DNA from: Cupriavidus taiwanensis | GTDB lineage: Bacteria; Pseudomonadota; Gammaproteobacteria; Burkholderiales; Burkholderiaceae | Assembly (NCBI RefSeq): GCF_900250115.1 | Contig: NZ_LT984804.1 | Coordinates: forward strand, 2,185,301 to 2,249,300 | DNA: 64,000 nt | Direction of reading: 5' to 3' | In this document: piece after piece, positions 57,001 to 64,000 of the stretch | Position numbering within the stretch: the first letter of the stretch is position 1 | Layout: the number at the start of each line of letters is the position of its first letter | Notes under the pieces: generated by a model | Databases searched by the model: none | What the model was told of the DNA's origin: nothing | The model's input: only the letters and a program-made list of their open reading frames with translations | Program-made: the position numbers and the translations under genes

Positions 57001-57334
57001 GGAGCGAACCGAAGAGCGGGTGCACGAAGCAGAGTTGCATCGGCTCAAGGGAGAACTGGCGCTGCTGGAAGCGGGCCGACCGGGCGAAGCGAACGAAGTC
57101 GCCAACGAAGCGGAAGGCTGCTTCCGGCGGGCGATCGCGATTGCCAGCAGTCAGGAAGCCCGATCACCGAAGCTGCGCGCGGTTGTGGCGCTGAGCCGCC
57201 TGTGGCAGCAGCAGGGCCGGCATGCCGAGGCCCGCTGCTTGCTGTCCGAGACCTACGGCTGGTTCAGCGAAGGCTTCGACACAGTGGACTTGCGAGAGGC
57301 GCGCGCGTTGCTCATCAAACTCGAGGAACCGTGA
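54080..57334 (+). CDS. adenylate/guanylate cyclase-domain protein with AAA ATPase and TPR repeats
   Basis: A 1084-residue signalling protein. A class III nucleotide cyclase domain (about 33-205) has FADMAGST and YVAKSMGDGILALFG with metal aspartates and RVGINSGEVV. A STAND-type ATPase (about 235-560) has Walker A GVVGEPGVGKSRL and ELIIEDLQWLDSE. The C-terminal third is helical TPR-like (QALVALATDYGLP, LAETCARAG). The ATG at 54080 lacks a ribosome site, which fits loss of a fused N-terminus. Whether it makes cAMP or only binds nucleotide cannot be read here. Confidence 0.85.
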   Translation: MAAASSPPIDYTPPYLAERILAAQAEMEARHPTDGERKLVTALFADMAGSTALIHDLAPEDARSLIDPVLALMMEAVHHYEGYVAKSMGDGILALFGAPIANEDHPQRALLAALRMQEAMRHYADGVRLAQGIALQIRVGINSGEVVVRTIRIKDLHTDYDPVGNSIHIASRMESIAVPGTIVASEHTRNLTEGYFAFKSLGATPIKGVQEPLEVFEVLGPGPLRTRLQVSASRGLARFVGRARELEQLREARARARAGHGQIVGVVGEPGVGKSRLCHEFKLLAPRDCLVLETFSVSHGKAYPYLPLIELLRNYCQITAQDDERRRREKLTGKLLTLDRALEHSLPYLCHLLGVVEPGSALAQMDNQIRQQRTFEAIKRLLVRESLTQPLELIIEDLQWLDSETEAFLGFLGEGVPSARILLLVNFRPEYRHDWSRKSYYTQLRLDPLGEAEARDLVHALLGDATGLARLEQLILEQTEGNPFFIEEVVQDLVEGQVLRGERGQYRLEQIPGKLHIPATVQGVLAARIDRLQPAEKALLQTLAVIGKTFPWSLLASVVAQPEDKTKRLLARLQAGEFIYEQPAFPEVEYSFKHALTQEVTYGSLLSDRRRALHERTAQAIETLFGAQLEEHCSELAYHFSRSGNTAKAVEYLHRAGRQAVQRSADAEAVAHLTMALGLLATLPDCPERAQQELALQITLGPAWMAKGGFAAPEVGATYARALALCQQLEDTTQLFTALMGLRTFYTVRAELRTARELAGQLLDLAERAQDPALLVQARRALGANLFYLGELVPARVRLEQAMALYDPRQHRSHAYVYGLEPGVQGLALIAMDLWMLGYPAQACTRSQEALTLARSPSHPSDTADALIAAAQVRLSCGEVQLAHELAQALVALATDYGLPYGLACGTILSGCAVAASGQVADGIGLIQKGLRAYRETGAELLRTHFLALLAETCARAGQVEAGLAAVAEALAAVERTEERVHEAELHRLKGELALLEAGRPGEANEVANEAEGCFRRAIAIASSQEARSPKLRAVVALSRLWQQQGRHAEARCLLSETYGWFSEGFDTVDLREARALLIKLEEP

Positions 57335-57380
57335 ACCATCGCCGGACGAAGCAAACTCCACATGGAGTGGACCACCATCC

Positions 57381-57902
57381 CTAGCTTGCCAAAGCGAGAA
57401 CCGCGCCCCGCTCATCCTGCTGATGAGGGCGCGCTACCAGGTAGCGGCCATCCCCGAAGACGAGCGGCCTCTGTTCGGACCGTTCCAGGCGGACAACCCG
57501 ACCGATATAAATCACATGGTCGCCTTCAGGATGGGCGGAAACCTTTATGCACTCCAGGTTTGCCGCGCACGCACTGATAATGGGAACGCCGCCCATACCG
57601 GATCGAAATGCGAGATGGCGGAATTTATCGTCGCCAGCTGTCGAAAACTGTCTGGAGATTTGAATTTGATGCTCCGAGAGGATATTTACCGCAAACCGCT
57701 CCGCGTCCCGAAAAACGGGATGGCTCCTGGATGAGAGCGATTGACTCCACAGGATCAATGGCGGATTTAGCGAGACCGAGCTGAACGAGTTGACGGTGAG
57801 CCCGCAGGCCCTGCCAGTGGCGTCCAAAGTGGTCAGCACAGCCACCCCTGTGGGGAACGCACCCAACGCCTTGCGCAGAGCCAGACTATCAATATGTTCC
57901 AT
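57381..57902 (-). CDS. flavin reductase-like FMN-binding protein
   Basis: A 173-residue flavin reductase (HpaC/FMN-binding split-barrel) family member: LRKALGAFPTGVAVLTTLDA, GLTVNSFSSVSLNPPLILWS, AVNILSEHQ and the end motif LVFGDGRYLVAR. It uses NAD(P)H to supply reduced flavin to a two-component monooxygenase, but no oxygenase partner is near. It lies just downstream of the broken serine dehydratase gene (12-bp gap) and converges on the cyclase gene. Confidence 0.88.
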   Translation of the reverse strand: MEHIDSLALRKALGAFPTGVAVLTTLDATGRACGLTVNSFSSVSLNPPLILWSQSLSSRSHPVFRDAERFAVNILSEHQIQISRQFSTAGDDKFRHLAFRSGMGGVPIISACAANLECIKVSAHPEGDHVIYIGRVVRLERSEQRPLVFGDGRYLVARPHQQDERGAVLALAS

Positions 57903-57913
57903 GGCTTTTCCCT

Positions 57914-58705
57914 TCAGGCTGCGCTGAAAGCCCCACCGCGACCAGGTCGCCGGCCGTGCTCCCCGGCCAGATAGGAGCTTATGCCAGGGTGGCGATTCAG
58001 TCCGGTGTCAATTGCGTTCTCGATTTGTTCGTTGCTACCGCCCAGGACCGCAGCAAGACCCGCGGCAGCCATCGCGCAGGCCACCTCGACTTCAGCCTGG
58101 CTGCCGGCCTCGCTCCCAAATATCGAGGCGTTTTCCCTACCAATAATGCCGATGGCCGCAGCGGTTAACAGGAAATCCACCACACCATCCTCATTGGCTC
58201 CGGCTACGAACTTGCGGTAGTACTGCAGGACCGCAGCAATTATGCCGCCGGCGCCATTTGGCGGAGCCGCCGCGATTCGCCCGCCCCTGGCCTTTTCTCG
58301 GTTCAGCGCCATCGCGTGCAGGATGGCCGAGTCCAAACGCTTTGATAGTTGCCGATCGCGCTCGGCAGTTGGGCGCCGCACCTGTATCGGCCCCGGAAAA
58401 CTACCGCCGCTTGGGCAGCCCCGCGCTATACAAGCTTCCATGGCAGCGGCAATTTCCAGAATCCCGGCGCGAATATCATAGGTGCTGCGCCAGCATTTCT
58501 CATTCTCCAGCATCAGGTCGGCAATGGTGCGACCTGACGCCTTGCACATCCGCAGGAGCTCCCCGGCGCTGCGAAAGGAGTAGGGCATCGGGTGCTCGTC
58601 GACCCTCGGCACATTCAAGTGGCGAGCCCCGATCATGAGGCCCACGGCAGGCGAACCAAAGGGGTCGATTTCAACCTTGAAGATATCGAATATGCTGACG
58701 GACAT
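57914..58705 (-). pseudogene. decayed L-serine dehydratase paralogue
   Basis: The 263-residue frame clearly derives from an SdaB-type enzyme, but it is internally deleted and has lost key residues. The substrate motif GPSSSHT is DPFGSPA here. The cluster cysteines of [10 protein letters not shown] and [13 protein letters not shown] are absent except one (GSQAEVEVAC; then ISSYLAGEHG). About 130 residues between the motif region and YSFRSAGELL are missing, and the C-terminal part is truncated. The start at 58705 (MSVSIFDIFK) matches the intact gene's start. Confidence 0.85.
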
Positions 58706-58877
58706 ACTGCCCTCGACCATGTCTGCGCTACCAGTTCCGCTCGCTCCGAACGGAGCGCCGTCCGCCCTTGGGCGTGTCACTAGTACATCAGGTATTGCAG
58801 GCCGAGAGATAGAACCGGTGCGTCGTCACATTAGGACATTCGCGCCAAGGCGGGATTCGTCTAGCGACAGGCGCGCC

Positions 58878-58885
58878 TTTTTTTT
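58878..58885. repeat. target site duplication, left, IS copy 2
   Basis: TTTTTTTT, repeated at 60188-60195; 8 bp as at copy 1. Confidence 0.85.
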
Positions 58886-60187
58886 GGTTCTTCGCAGAAA
58901 ACCGTGGCCCGAAAGAGCACATTTTGTATGCTGATGTCTGTTTCTTCAGGTATCAGGGGGATGTGTGCTGGATCGCAAGACGCTGCAAGCACTGGGTTGC
59001 TGGAAGGGCTACCGGCTGGAGCGCGTGGAATGGCCGGAGGGAGAGAGCCGTACGCTGTCGTTGTACTTGAAGCCGGTCAGCAAGGTCATGCATTGCGAGG
59101 AGTGTGGCGCGCGCTGCCATCAGGTGCATGAGACAGTGGTCAGGCGAGTCCGGGACCTTCCGCTGTTCGAGTATCGGGTCGTACTGCACGTGCCGCGCCG
59201 GCGCGTTTGGTGCGACCGTTGCGGCGGTCCGAGGCTGGAGCGGCTGGAATGGCTTGGGCGCTACCAACGCGTGACGGCCCGCTTGGCCCAGGCTTGCGGC
59301 CACTTGTTGCGCCACTGTACGGTGCAGGCGGTGGCGGCCTTCTACGATCTGGGCTGGCACACAGTTAAATCGATCGATAAGGCTCGCTTGCGTGAGGCAG
59401 TGGCCGAGCCGGACTGGTCCAATATCCGCTACCTGGCCATGGATGAGTTCGCGCTACACAAGGGGCATCGATATGCCACGGTGGTAGTCGACCCCATTGG
59501 GCGGCAGGTGCTCTGGATCGGACAGGGGCGCTCACGCGAGACCGCCCGAGCCTTCTTTGAGCAGCTCCCGCCGGCGTTGCGCAGCGCATCGAGGCCGTCG
59601 CCATCGACATGACGACCGCGTATGAGTTGGAGATCCGGGCGCATTGCCCGCAAGCAGAGGTGGTCTTCGACCTGTTCCACGTGGTAGCTAAGTACGGGCG
59701 TGAGGTCATCGACCGAGTACGGGTGGATCAGGCCAATCAGCTGCGGCACGATCGGCCGGCCAGACGGGTGCTCAAGTCCACACGCTGGCTACTGCTGCGG
59801 AATCGGGAGAACTTGAGCGTCCCCCAGGCGGTTCATCTGGATGAGGTCCTGGAGGCGAACCGGCCATTGCTGACAGTCTATCTGTTGCGCGACGAGCTAA
59901 AGCGGCTATGGTTCTACCGCCGCCCGGCGTGGGCGCAAAAAGCTTGGGAGCAATGGTGCGAGCAGGCTCGGCAGAGCCGAATACCTGCCCTGGAGTTGTT
60001 TGCGAAGCGCCTGCAAGGCTACTGGCATGGCATCTTGGCCCGCTGCCGCCACCCATTGAACACCAGCGTGGTCGAAGGCATCAACAACACCATCAAGGTC
60101 ATCAAGCGCCGCGCGTACGGCTATCGCGACGAGGAATACTTCTTCCTCAAAATCCGCGCAGCCTTCCCCGGAATTCCTCGATGAACC
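58886..60187 (+). mobile_element. ISL3-family insertion sequence, second copy (frameshifted)
   Basis: A 1302-bp element that appears identical to 14280-15582 except for one missing C in a C4 run (59567-59569). It has the same ends GGTTCTTCGCAG...CCTCGATGAACC and its own T8 target duplication. It lies between the decayed serine dehydratase and the giant sensor kinase, in the same orientation as copy 1. Confidence 0.93.
58965..60184 (+). pseudogene. ISL3-family transposase, disrupted by a 1-bp deletion
   Basis: The frame is intact for 58965-59612, then shifts where CCCC has become CCC. The remainder continues in the next frame (59609-60184). The catalytic aspartates and glutamate are split between the two frames, so active transposase is not expected unless ribosomes slip. 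The GTG start is as in copy 1. Confidence 0.9.
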
Positions 60188-60195
60188 TTTTTTTT
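60188..60195. repeat. target site duplication, right, IS copy 2
   Basis: TTTTTTTT, matching 58878-58885. Confidence 0.85.
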
Positions 60196-60274
60196 CGCGC
60201 TCCCGCCTCACACGCCTTGATGTAAAAGCAAAAGCCTGAAAGGTTCAAAGCGAGTGGCCCGGATTGGCATTTCT

Positions 60275-63200
60275 TCACGAAGACCAGACCTGGCAACCCT
60301 CTTCGGACGCAGTTTCGGCGGCCATCAAAGCGAAACCGAATACCGCGCCCCGCGGCCGGTTCGGCCAGGCGTGCAGACGCCCGCCATGCGCCTCGATGAT
60401 CGAGCGACAGATCGACAGACCCATGCCCAAACCTTCGGCCTTGGTCGTGTAGAAGGGCTGGAAAACCTGCTCCGTATCGCCAGGCAGGCCGACACCGACG
60501 TCGTGCACCGTGACCACTACCTCACGCGTCGGGCTGACCGCGGTGCGGACCATGAGTTCGCGTGAATGCTCGAGGATTTCCCGCATGGCCTCAACGGCAT
60601 TCATAACGAGATTCAGCAACACTTGCTGGAGTTGGATCTTATCGGCACACACCAAGGGCAGCGAAGGCACGAGTTCGGTTTTCAGGTTGACTTGGGTGCG
60701 CTCCAGTTCGCTGGCAAAGAGCGGCAGCGTCTCGGTGATCATTTCGTTAAGATTGATCCGCTGCGCTTGAGGCCCGGTCTTGCGCAACATCGAACGCATG
60801 CCCGCAATAACGCTGCCAGCACGTGCCCCTTGTTCGACAATGGCACCCAACGCTGCAACCGCCTGCTCGACCTCCGGTTGCTTGCGATCGAGCCACCGTA
60901 GCGCGGCGCGTGCCTCAATGGTCAATGCCGCAATGGGCTGGCTCACCTCATGGGCGATTGACGCGGTAAGCGCATTAAGTGTCATCACACGGCTTGCGTG
61001 AGCCAGCTCCGCCTGCGCCTGGCGCAGCGATTCATCCGTGCGTCGGCGATGCTCGGAAAGCCGACTGTTCTCAATAGCACTGGCCGCCTGGAACGCCAGC
61101 AGCTTGATCACTTCGATCCGTGCCGGAACGAACACGCCTGGCGCAAGCGCGTTTTCAAGATAAAGCACTCCGGCCATACGGCCTTGATTTAGCAGCGGCA
61201 GGCACAGCATCGAACGTGCCCGGCGTTGGCAAACAAAAGGATCAGCGGAAAAGGCTCCGTTGGCGCAGCCATCGTTTATCACCACGTGCTCGCGCGAATC
61301 CAGCACCTGCTCGATCATCGCCATCGGCATATCGGCCGCGTCGAGCGGGCGCACCGACAATGTCACCATGACCGTTTCATCACGAACGGCAGCCTCGGCT
61401 TCCACGCGGTGCTCAGCGCCTTCGGGCAAGATGAGCAGCCCGCGCGTCGCGCCGGCCTGCTCGATCGCAGTCCGGATCAGCGTTGCCAGCAGCCGCTCCA
61501 GCCCGGTCTCGCCAGAAATCGCATCCGAGATCGCGATGACCGTGGCCAGGTCCAGATGCTGGAGCGGCGCGCCAATCGTGCCCATCGACGACGTTGAGGC
61601 AAGGGTGGCGCCCGCTTCGGCGGCCAGCGCGGGATATTGCATGTCGAGCTGCCAGACCTTGGCGTCTGCACCCCAACGCGTGTAACCGTGACGCGCCTGA
61701 CGCAAGTACACCATTGCTACGTTATCCAGTTGCCGATCCAGATAAAAGCGCGCCGCCAGCTCGTTTGCCAGGGCCTGCATGTGGATGAGGTCGCCCTCGC
61801 GTGCCAGGGCGATAGCCGACTCATACCCGCGCATCGCGTCGATGTCGCGTCCTTCGAGCCGGGCAATCTCCGCCTGGACCAGCGTGGCCCGGTGCGCAAA
61901 CGTCGCCGGACATCGCCGTGCCCATTGCGCCAACTGCCAGTGGTGCCCGGCCAGGGCGGGAAGGTGGCCTGCGAGTTCGCCTTCGACGGCGGGATTGCAG
62001 CACGCCGCGCGTGCCAGGGCGGCGTAAAAATGGTATTCCGCCTGCTCGAAATAGGCTGGCGAGGTCCACAGAAGTGGGTGCGCCTGCGCCGCCGCATCCA
62101 ACGCCTCAGCGGGGGCACCAGCCAGGTAGCGTGCCTGAAGCTTGCGTATCCAGTACCAGCATGACACCAGAAGCATCCCCACGTCGCCGCGCAACCGGTC
62201 TTCGAACGATGCTTCGCTGAAATCCTTGGCGTCGAAGCGGCCGAAGACCGGCGTCAATCCGCGCAGCGTGCGTACGAGCTGGCGCTGGGGCGCAAGGCGG
62301 TCCGCTAACAGCGTGAATCGCGGCCCCCATACGAACACGCTGCCCGAGTCGGCATCCCGCTGAACAGTGCCGAGCGGATCGCCGATCGCCAGCGCGTGCG
62401 TCATCAGGCTGCTCCGGATGTACGCGGCATAGGTGAGGTCGCCAATTTGCTGTGTCAACTCCAGCGCCTGACGTAGCAGGCCGCGCGCGACCCGCAGCGG
62501 CTTGGACCAGTGCAGAAGATTCCCGCCGACGACTTGATATACGCGTGCGCGTATACGATCCATGCCTCGCCGTTCCGCAACCTCTACCGACAGACGCTCA
62601 AATGCGACGCCGGCCGACTCGCCGGTTGGCGCGGCCACTTGCAGCATCGCCACCCATGCATAGGCCAAGGCAGATTCGTCGCTGTTGCCATGCGACACGC
62701 TCAGGTTGACCATGCGCAGTATCACAAGCCTGCGCAAATGATCGTCGGTGTACCAGGCCGGCTGCACGAGGGCAACCAGCACGCGCATCGTGGCGAGCGC
62801 GCCAGCATCCGTCATCGGGGGCAGCGAGGCCAGTTCGGCGATCTCGCGGTCGCCAAGTTGACGGGCAAACAGCGCCTCCTCGTGCTCCAATGCGGTGGCG
62901 TTCGGATGCGATGCCCATTCGACCCCGGCACGCTGCAGGTAAGCAAGGCCTACCGTGACTGCTTCGGCACGGCGCCCGCCGGTCATCAGCAAACCGAGCT
63001 GGAGCTGCGTGAGGAGTGCCAGCGCGGTGATCGACGAAGTGCGCGCTGCCAGTGCTGCCAACCGATGCTCGGCGCGCGCCGACTTCCCGGTGAGAAACTC
63101 GCATTCGGCCATGTGCAGTGTCAATTCGAAGGCGAGGGCCTCGTGCCGGGAAAAGCCGTGATCGCCCAGCAGTGCAAGCCCGATCGACAGATAGTGCAGC

Positions 63201-64000
63201 GCCGCGGTGTTGGCGCATGCGGACTTGGCGCGCAGGGCAGCGGCCAGGTTTAGTTCCGCGAGCCTGTCGCGCTCGTCCTGCCCCACGATGTTGTCGGTCG
63301 CGCGGTTCAATTGCCCGACTATGGTAAAGACGTTGGCGTCAAGCTCGTCGGACGGCGTGCGCTCAAGCAGCAGTCGGCCAACACGCAGATGGAACGCCTG
63401 CCGCGTTGGCTCGGCGATGCGCGAATAGGCCGCTTCGAGGATGCGATCGTGAGAGAAGCGCAGCACGTTCTCCCTGCACGAAACCAGCCCCGTTCGCTCG
63501 GCCTCCCGGACCGCGGGCTCCAGTTCATCGGCGTCACCGGTCCAACCGCGCGCCAAGGTGTCGACCGTGGTGTCGTTGCCAAGGCAGGCGAGCAGGGCCA
63601 GTGTCGATCGGGTACTGGCTGGCAGCCGGTCGATCCGTCTAACCATCAGCGATACCACGTTGTCGGTCAGCGCCTTGGCTGCGATCTGCCCGAGATCCCA
63701 GGTCCAGCGTGCCGCGCCGTGATCGAAGTGCAGCAGCCCCTCCTCGGATAATTCACTGATGAACCGCGTGGCGAAAAATGCGTTGCCAGCCGTCTTCTCC
63801 ATCACCAGTCGCGCAAGCGGTGTCGCCGTTTCGGTATCGCAGTGGAGCGCGTCGGCGACGAGTTGCCGCAGGTCAGATTCGTCGAGGCAGCCCAGCTCGA
63901 CCTGGGTCACTGCGGCGCCATCCGCGCGTAACGCATCGGCGCATTGCATCACGCCCTGGTCGTCCCCGACCTCGTGACTGCGATAGGCGCAGACCACCAG
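60275..64000 (-). CDS. giant STAND ATPase/TPR-GAF-histidine kinase hybrid (partial)
   Basis: The C-terminal 1240 residues; the gene runs off the window, so the ATPase core, and any kinase domain before it, is unseen. Visible in order: the end of the ATPase/winged-helix region (LRFSHDRILEAAYSRI), a long helical TPR-like region, a GAF domain (about residues 830-1000; SMLCLPLLNQGRMAGVLYLE), a dimerisation/phosphoacceptor helix ASIAHEVSQPIAAL with the histidine, and a catalytic ATPase domain (QLQQVLLNLVMNAVEAM, GLGMGLSICRSIIEAHGG). It matches the class of Ser/Thr-kinase-like/ATPase/histidine kinase hybrids that integrate many signals. Confidence 0.88.
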   Translation of the reverse strand: MVVCAYRSHEVGDDQGVMQCADALRADGAAVTQVELGCLDESDLRQLVADALHCDTETATPLARLVMEKTAGNAFFATRFISELSEEGLLHFDHGAARWTWDLGQIAAKALTDNVVSLMVRRIDRLPASTRSTLALLACLGNDTTVDTLARGWTGDADELEPAVREAERTGLVSCRENVLRFSHDRILEAAYSRIAEPTRQAFHLRVGRLLLERTPSDELDANVFTIVGQLNRATDNIVGQDERDRLAELNLAAALRAKSACANTAALHYLSIGLALLGDHGFSRHEALAFELTLHMAECEFLTGKSARAEHRLAALAARTSSITALALLTQLQLGLLMTGGRRAEAVTVGLAYLQRAGVEWASHPNATALEHEEALFARQLGDREIAELASLPPMTDAGALATMRVLVALVQPAWYTDDHLRRLVILRMVNLSVSHGNSDESALAYAWVAMLQVAAPTGESAGVAFERLSVEVAERRGMDRIRARVYQVVGGNLLHWSKPLRVARGLLRQALELTQQIGDLTYAAYIRSSLMTHALAIGDPLGTVQRDADSGSVFVWGPRFTLLADRLAPQRQLVRTLRGLTPVFGRFDAKDFSEASFEDRLRGDVGMLLVSCWYWIRKLQARYLAGAPAEALDAAAQAHPLLWTSPAYFEQAEYHFYAALARAACCNPAVEGELAGHLPALAGHHWQLAQWARRCPATFAHRATLVQAEIARLEGRDIDAMRGYESAIALAREGDLIHMQALANELAARFYLDRQLDNVAMVYLRQARHGYTRWGADAKVWQLDMQYPALAAEAGATLASTSSMGTIGAPLQHLDLATVIAISDAISGETGLERLLATLIRTAIEQAGATRGLLILPEGAEHRVEAEAAVRDETVMVTLSVRPLDAADMPMAMIEQVLDSREHVVINDGCANGAFSADPFVCQRRARSMLCLPLLNQGRMAGVLYLENALAPGVFVPARIEVIKLLAFQAASAIENSRLSEHRRRTDESLRQAQAELAHASRVMTLNALTASIAHEVSQPIAALTIEARAALRWLDRKQPEVEQAVAALGAIVEQGARAGSVIAGMRSMLRKTGPQAQRINLNEMITETLPLFASELERTQVNLKTELVPSLPLVCADKIQLQQVLLNLVMNAVEAMREILEHSRELMVRTAVSPTREVVVTVHDVGVGLPGDTEQVFQPFYTTKAEGLGMGLSICRSIIEAHGGRLHAWPNRPRGAVFGFALMAAETASEEGCQVWSS

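Noticed and set aside
14280..60187. The two ISL3 copies as ends of one composite transposon
   Set aside because: Outer flanks differ (AAATTTCA on the left, T8 on the right) and each copy has its own matched duplication, so they inserted separately.

Overview
This is a high-GC window with the gene content of a Burkholderiaceae chromosome or megaplasmid, most likely Cupriavidus or a close relative. That placement rests on several Bug-type (tripartite tricarboxylate) receptors, a Burkholderia-type general porin, many LysR and AraC/GlxA regulators, and the order of the betaine genes. It is inferred from content, not from a marker gene. I saw no rRNA, tRNA or CRISPR.

Left part (1-16 kb): a mosaic of small catabolic units and decaying genes. 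It holds two alpha/beta hydrolases, a truncated isochorismatase-family gene, an AraC regulator running into an internally deleted Bug-receptor remnant, a LysR / argininosuccinate-lyase-like / Bug-receptor unit, and a LysR / aldehyde dehydrogenase pair. Next come a dnaK remnant and three tandem Hsp20 genes, and then an intact ISL3-family insertion sequence (14280-15582) with an 8-bp target duplication.

Middle left (16-19.8 kb): a minus-strand group with a branched-chain-type solute receptor, a 45-codon membrane ORF, a CitE-like lyase and a GcvT-like aminomethyltransferase with no gcvH or gcvP partner.

Core (19.9-52.5 kb): an almost complete route from glycine betaine to pyruvate. Uptake is by ChoX/ChoW/ChoV. 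Betaine becomes dimethylglycine through GbcA/GbcB, then sarcosine through DgcA/DgcB with a dedicated EtfA/EtfB pair, then glycine plus 5,10-methylene-THF or formaldehyde through SoxBDAG. Glycine becomes serine (GlyA) and then pyruvate (SdaB). One-carbon units are handled by PurU, FdhA (glutathione-independent) and FrmA (glutathione-dependent), with a FolB-like protein inside the sox operon. Genes run as two long minus-strand transcription units (glyA to choX; sdaB to folB) plus choV-choW-regulator. Four GlxA-type (DJ-1/PfpI plus AraC) regulators are interspersed. A 21-bp-spaced direct repeat TGTCGG...TGTCGG lies upstream of choV, fdhA and the porin, and probably marks a shared AraC-type operator. 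The fdhA and porin leaders also share a GC-rich sequence with two mutually exclusive hairpins. No choline oxidation genes (betA/betB) are present.

Right part (53.8-64 kb): a zinc-ribbon ORF separated from a large cyclase/ATPase/TPR signalling protein by a frame-breaking 12-bp tandem repeat; a flavin reductase; a serine dehydratase paralogue that has lost its iron-sulfur cysteines; a second, frameshifted ISL3 copy with its own T8 target duplication; and the C-terminal 1.2 kaa of a giant ATPase/GAF/histidine kinase cut by the window edge. The two IS copies lie in the same orientation on either side of the whole betaine island.
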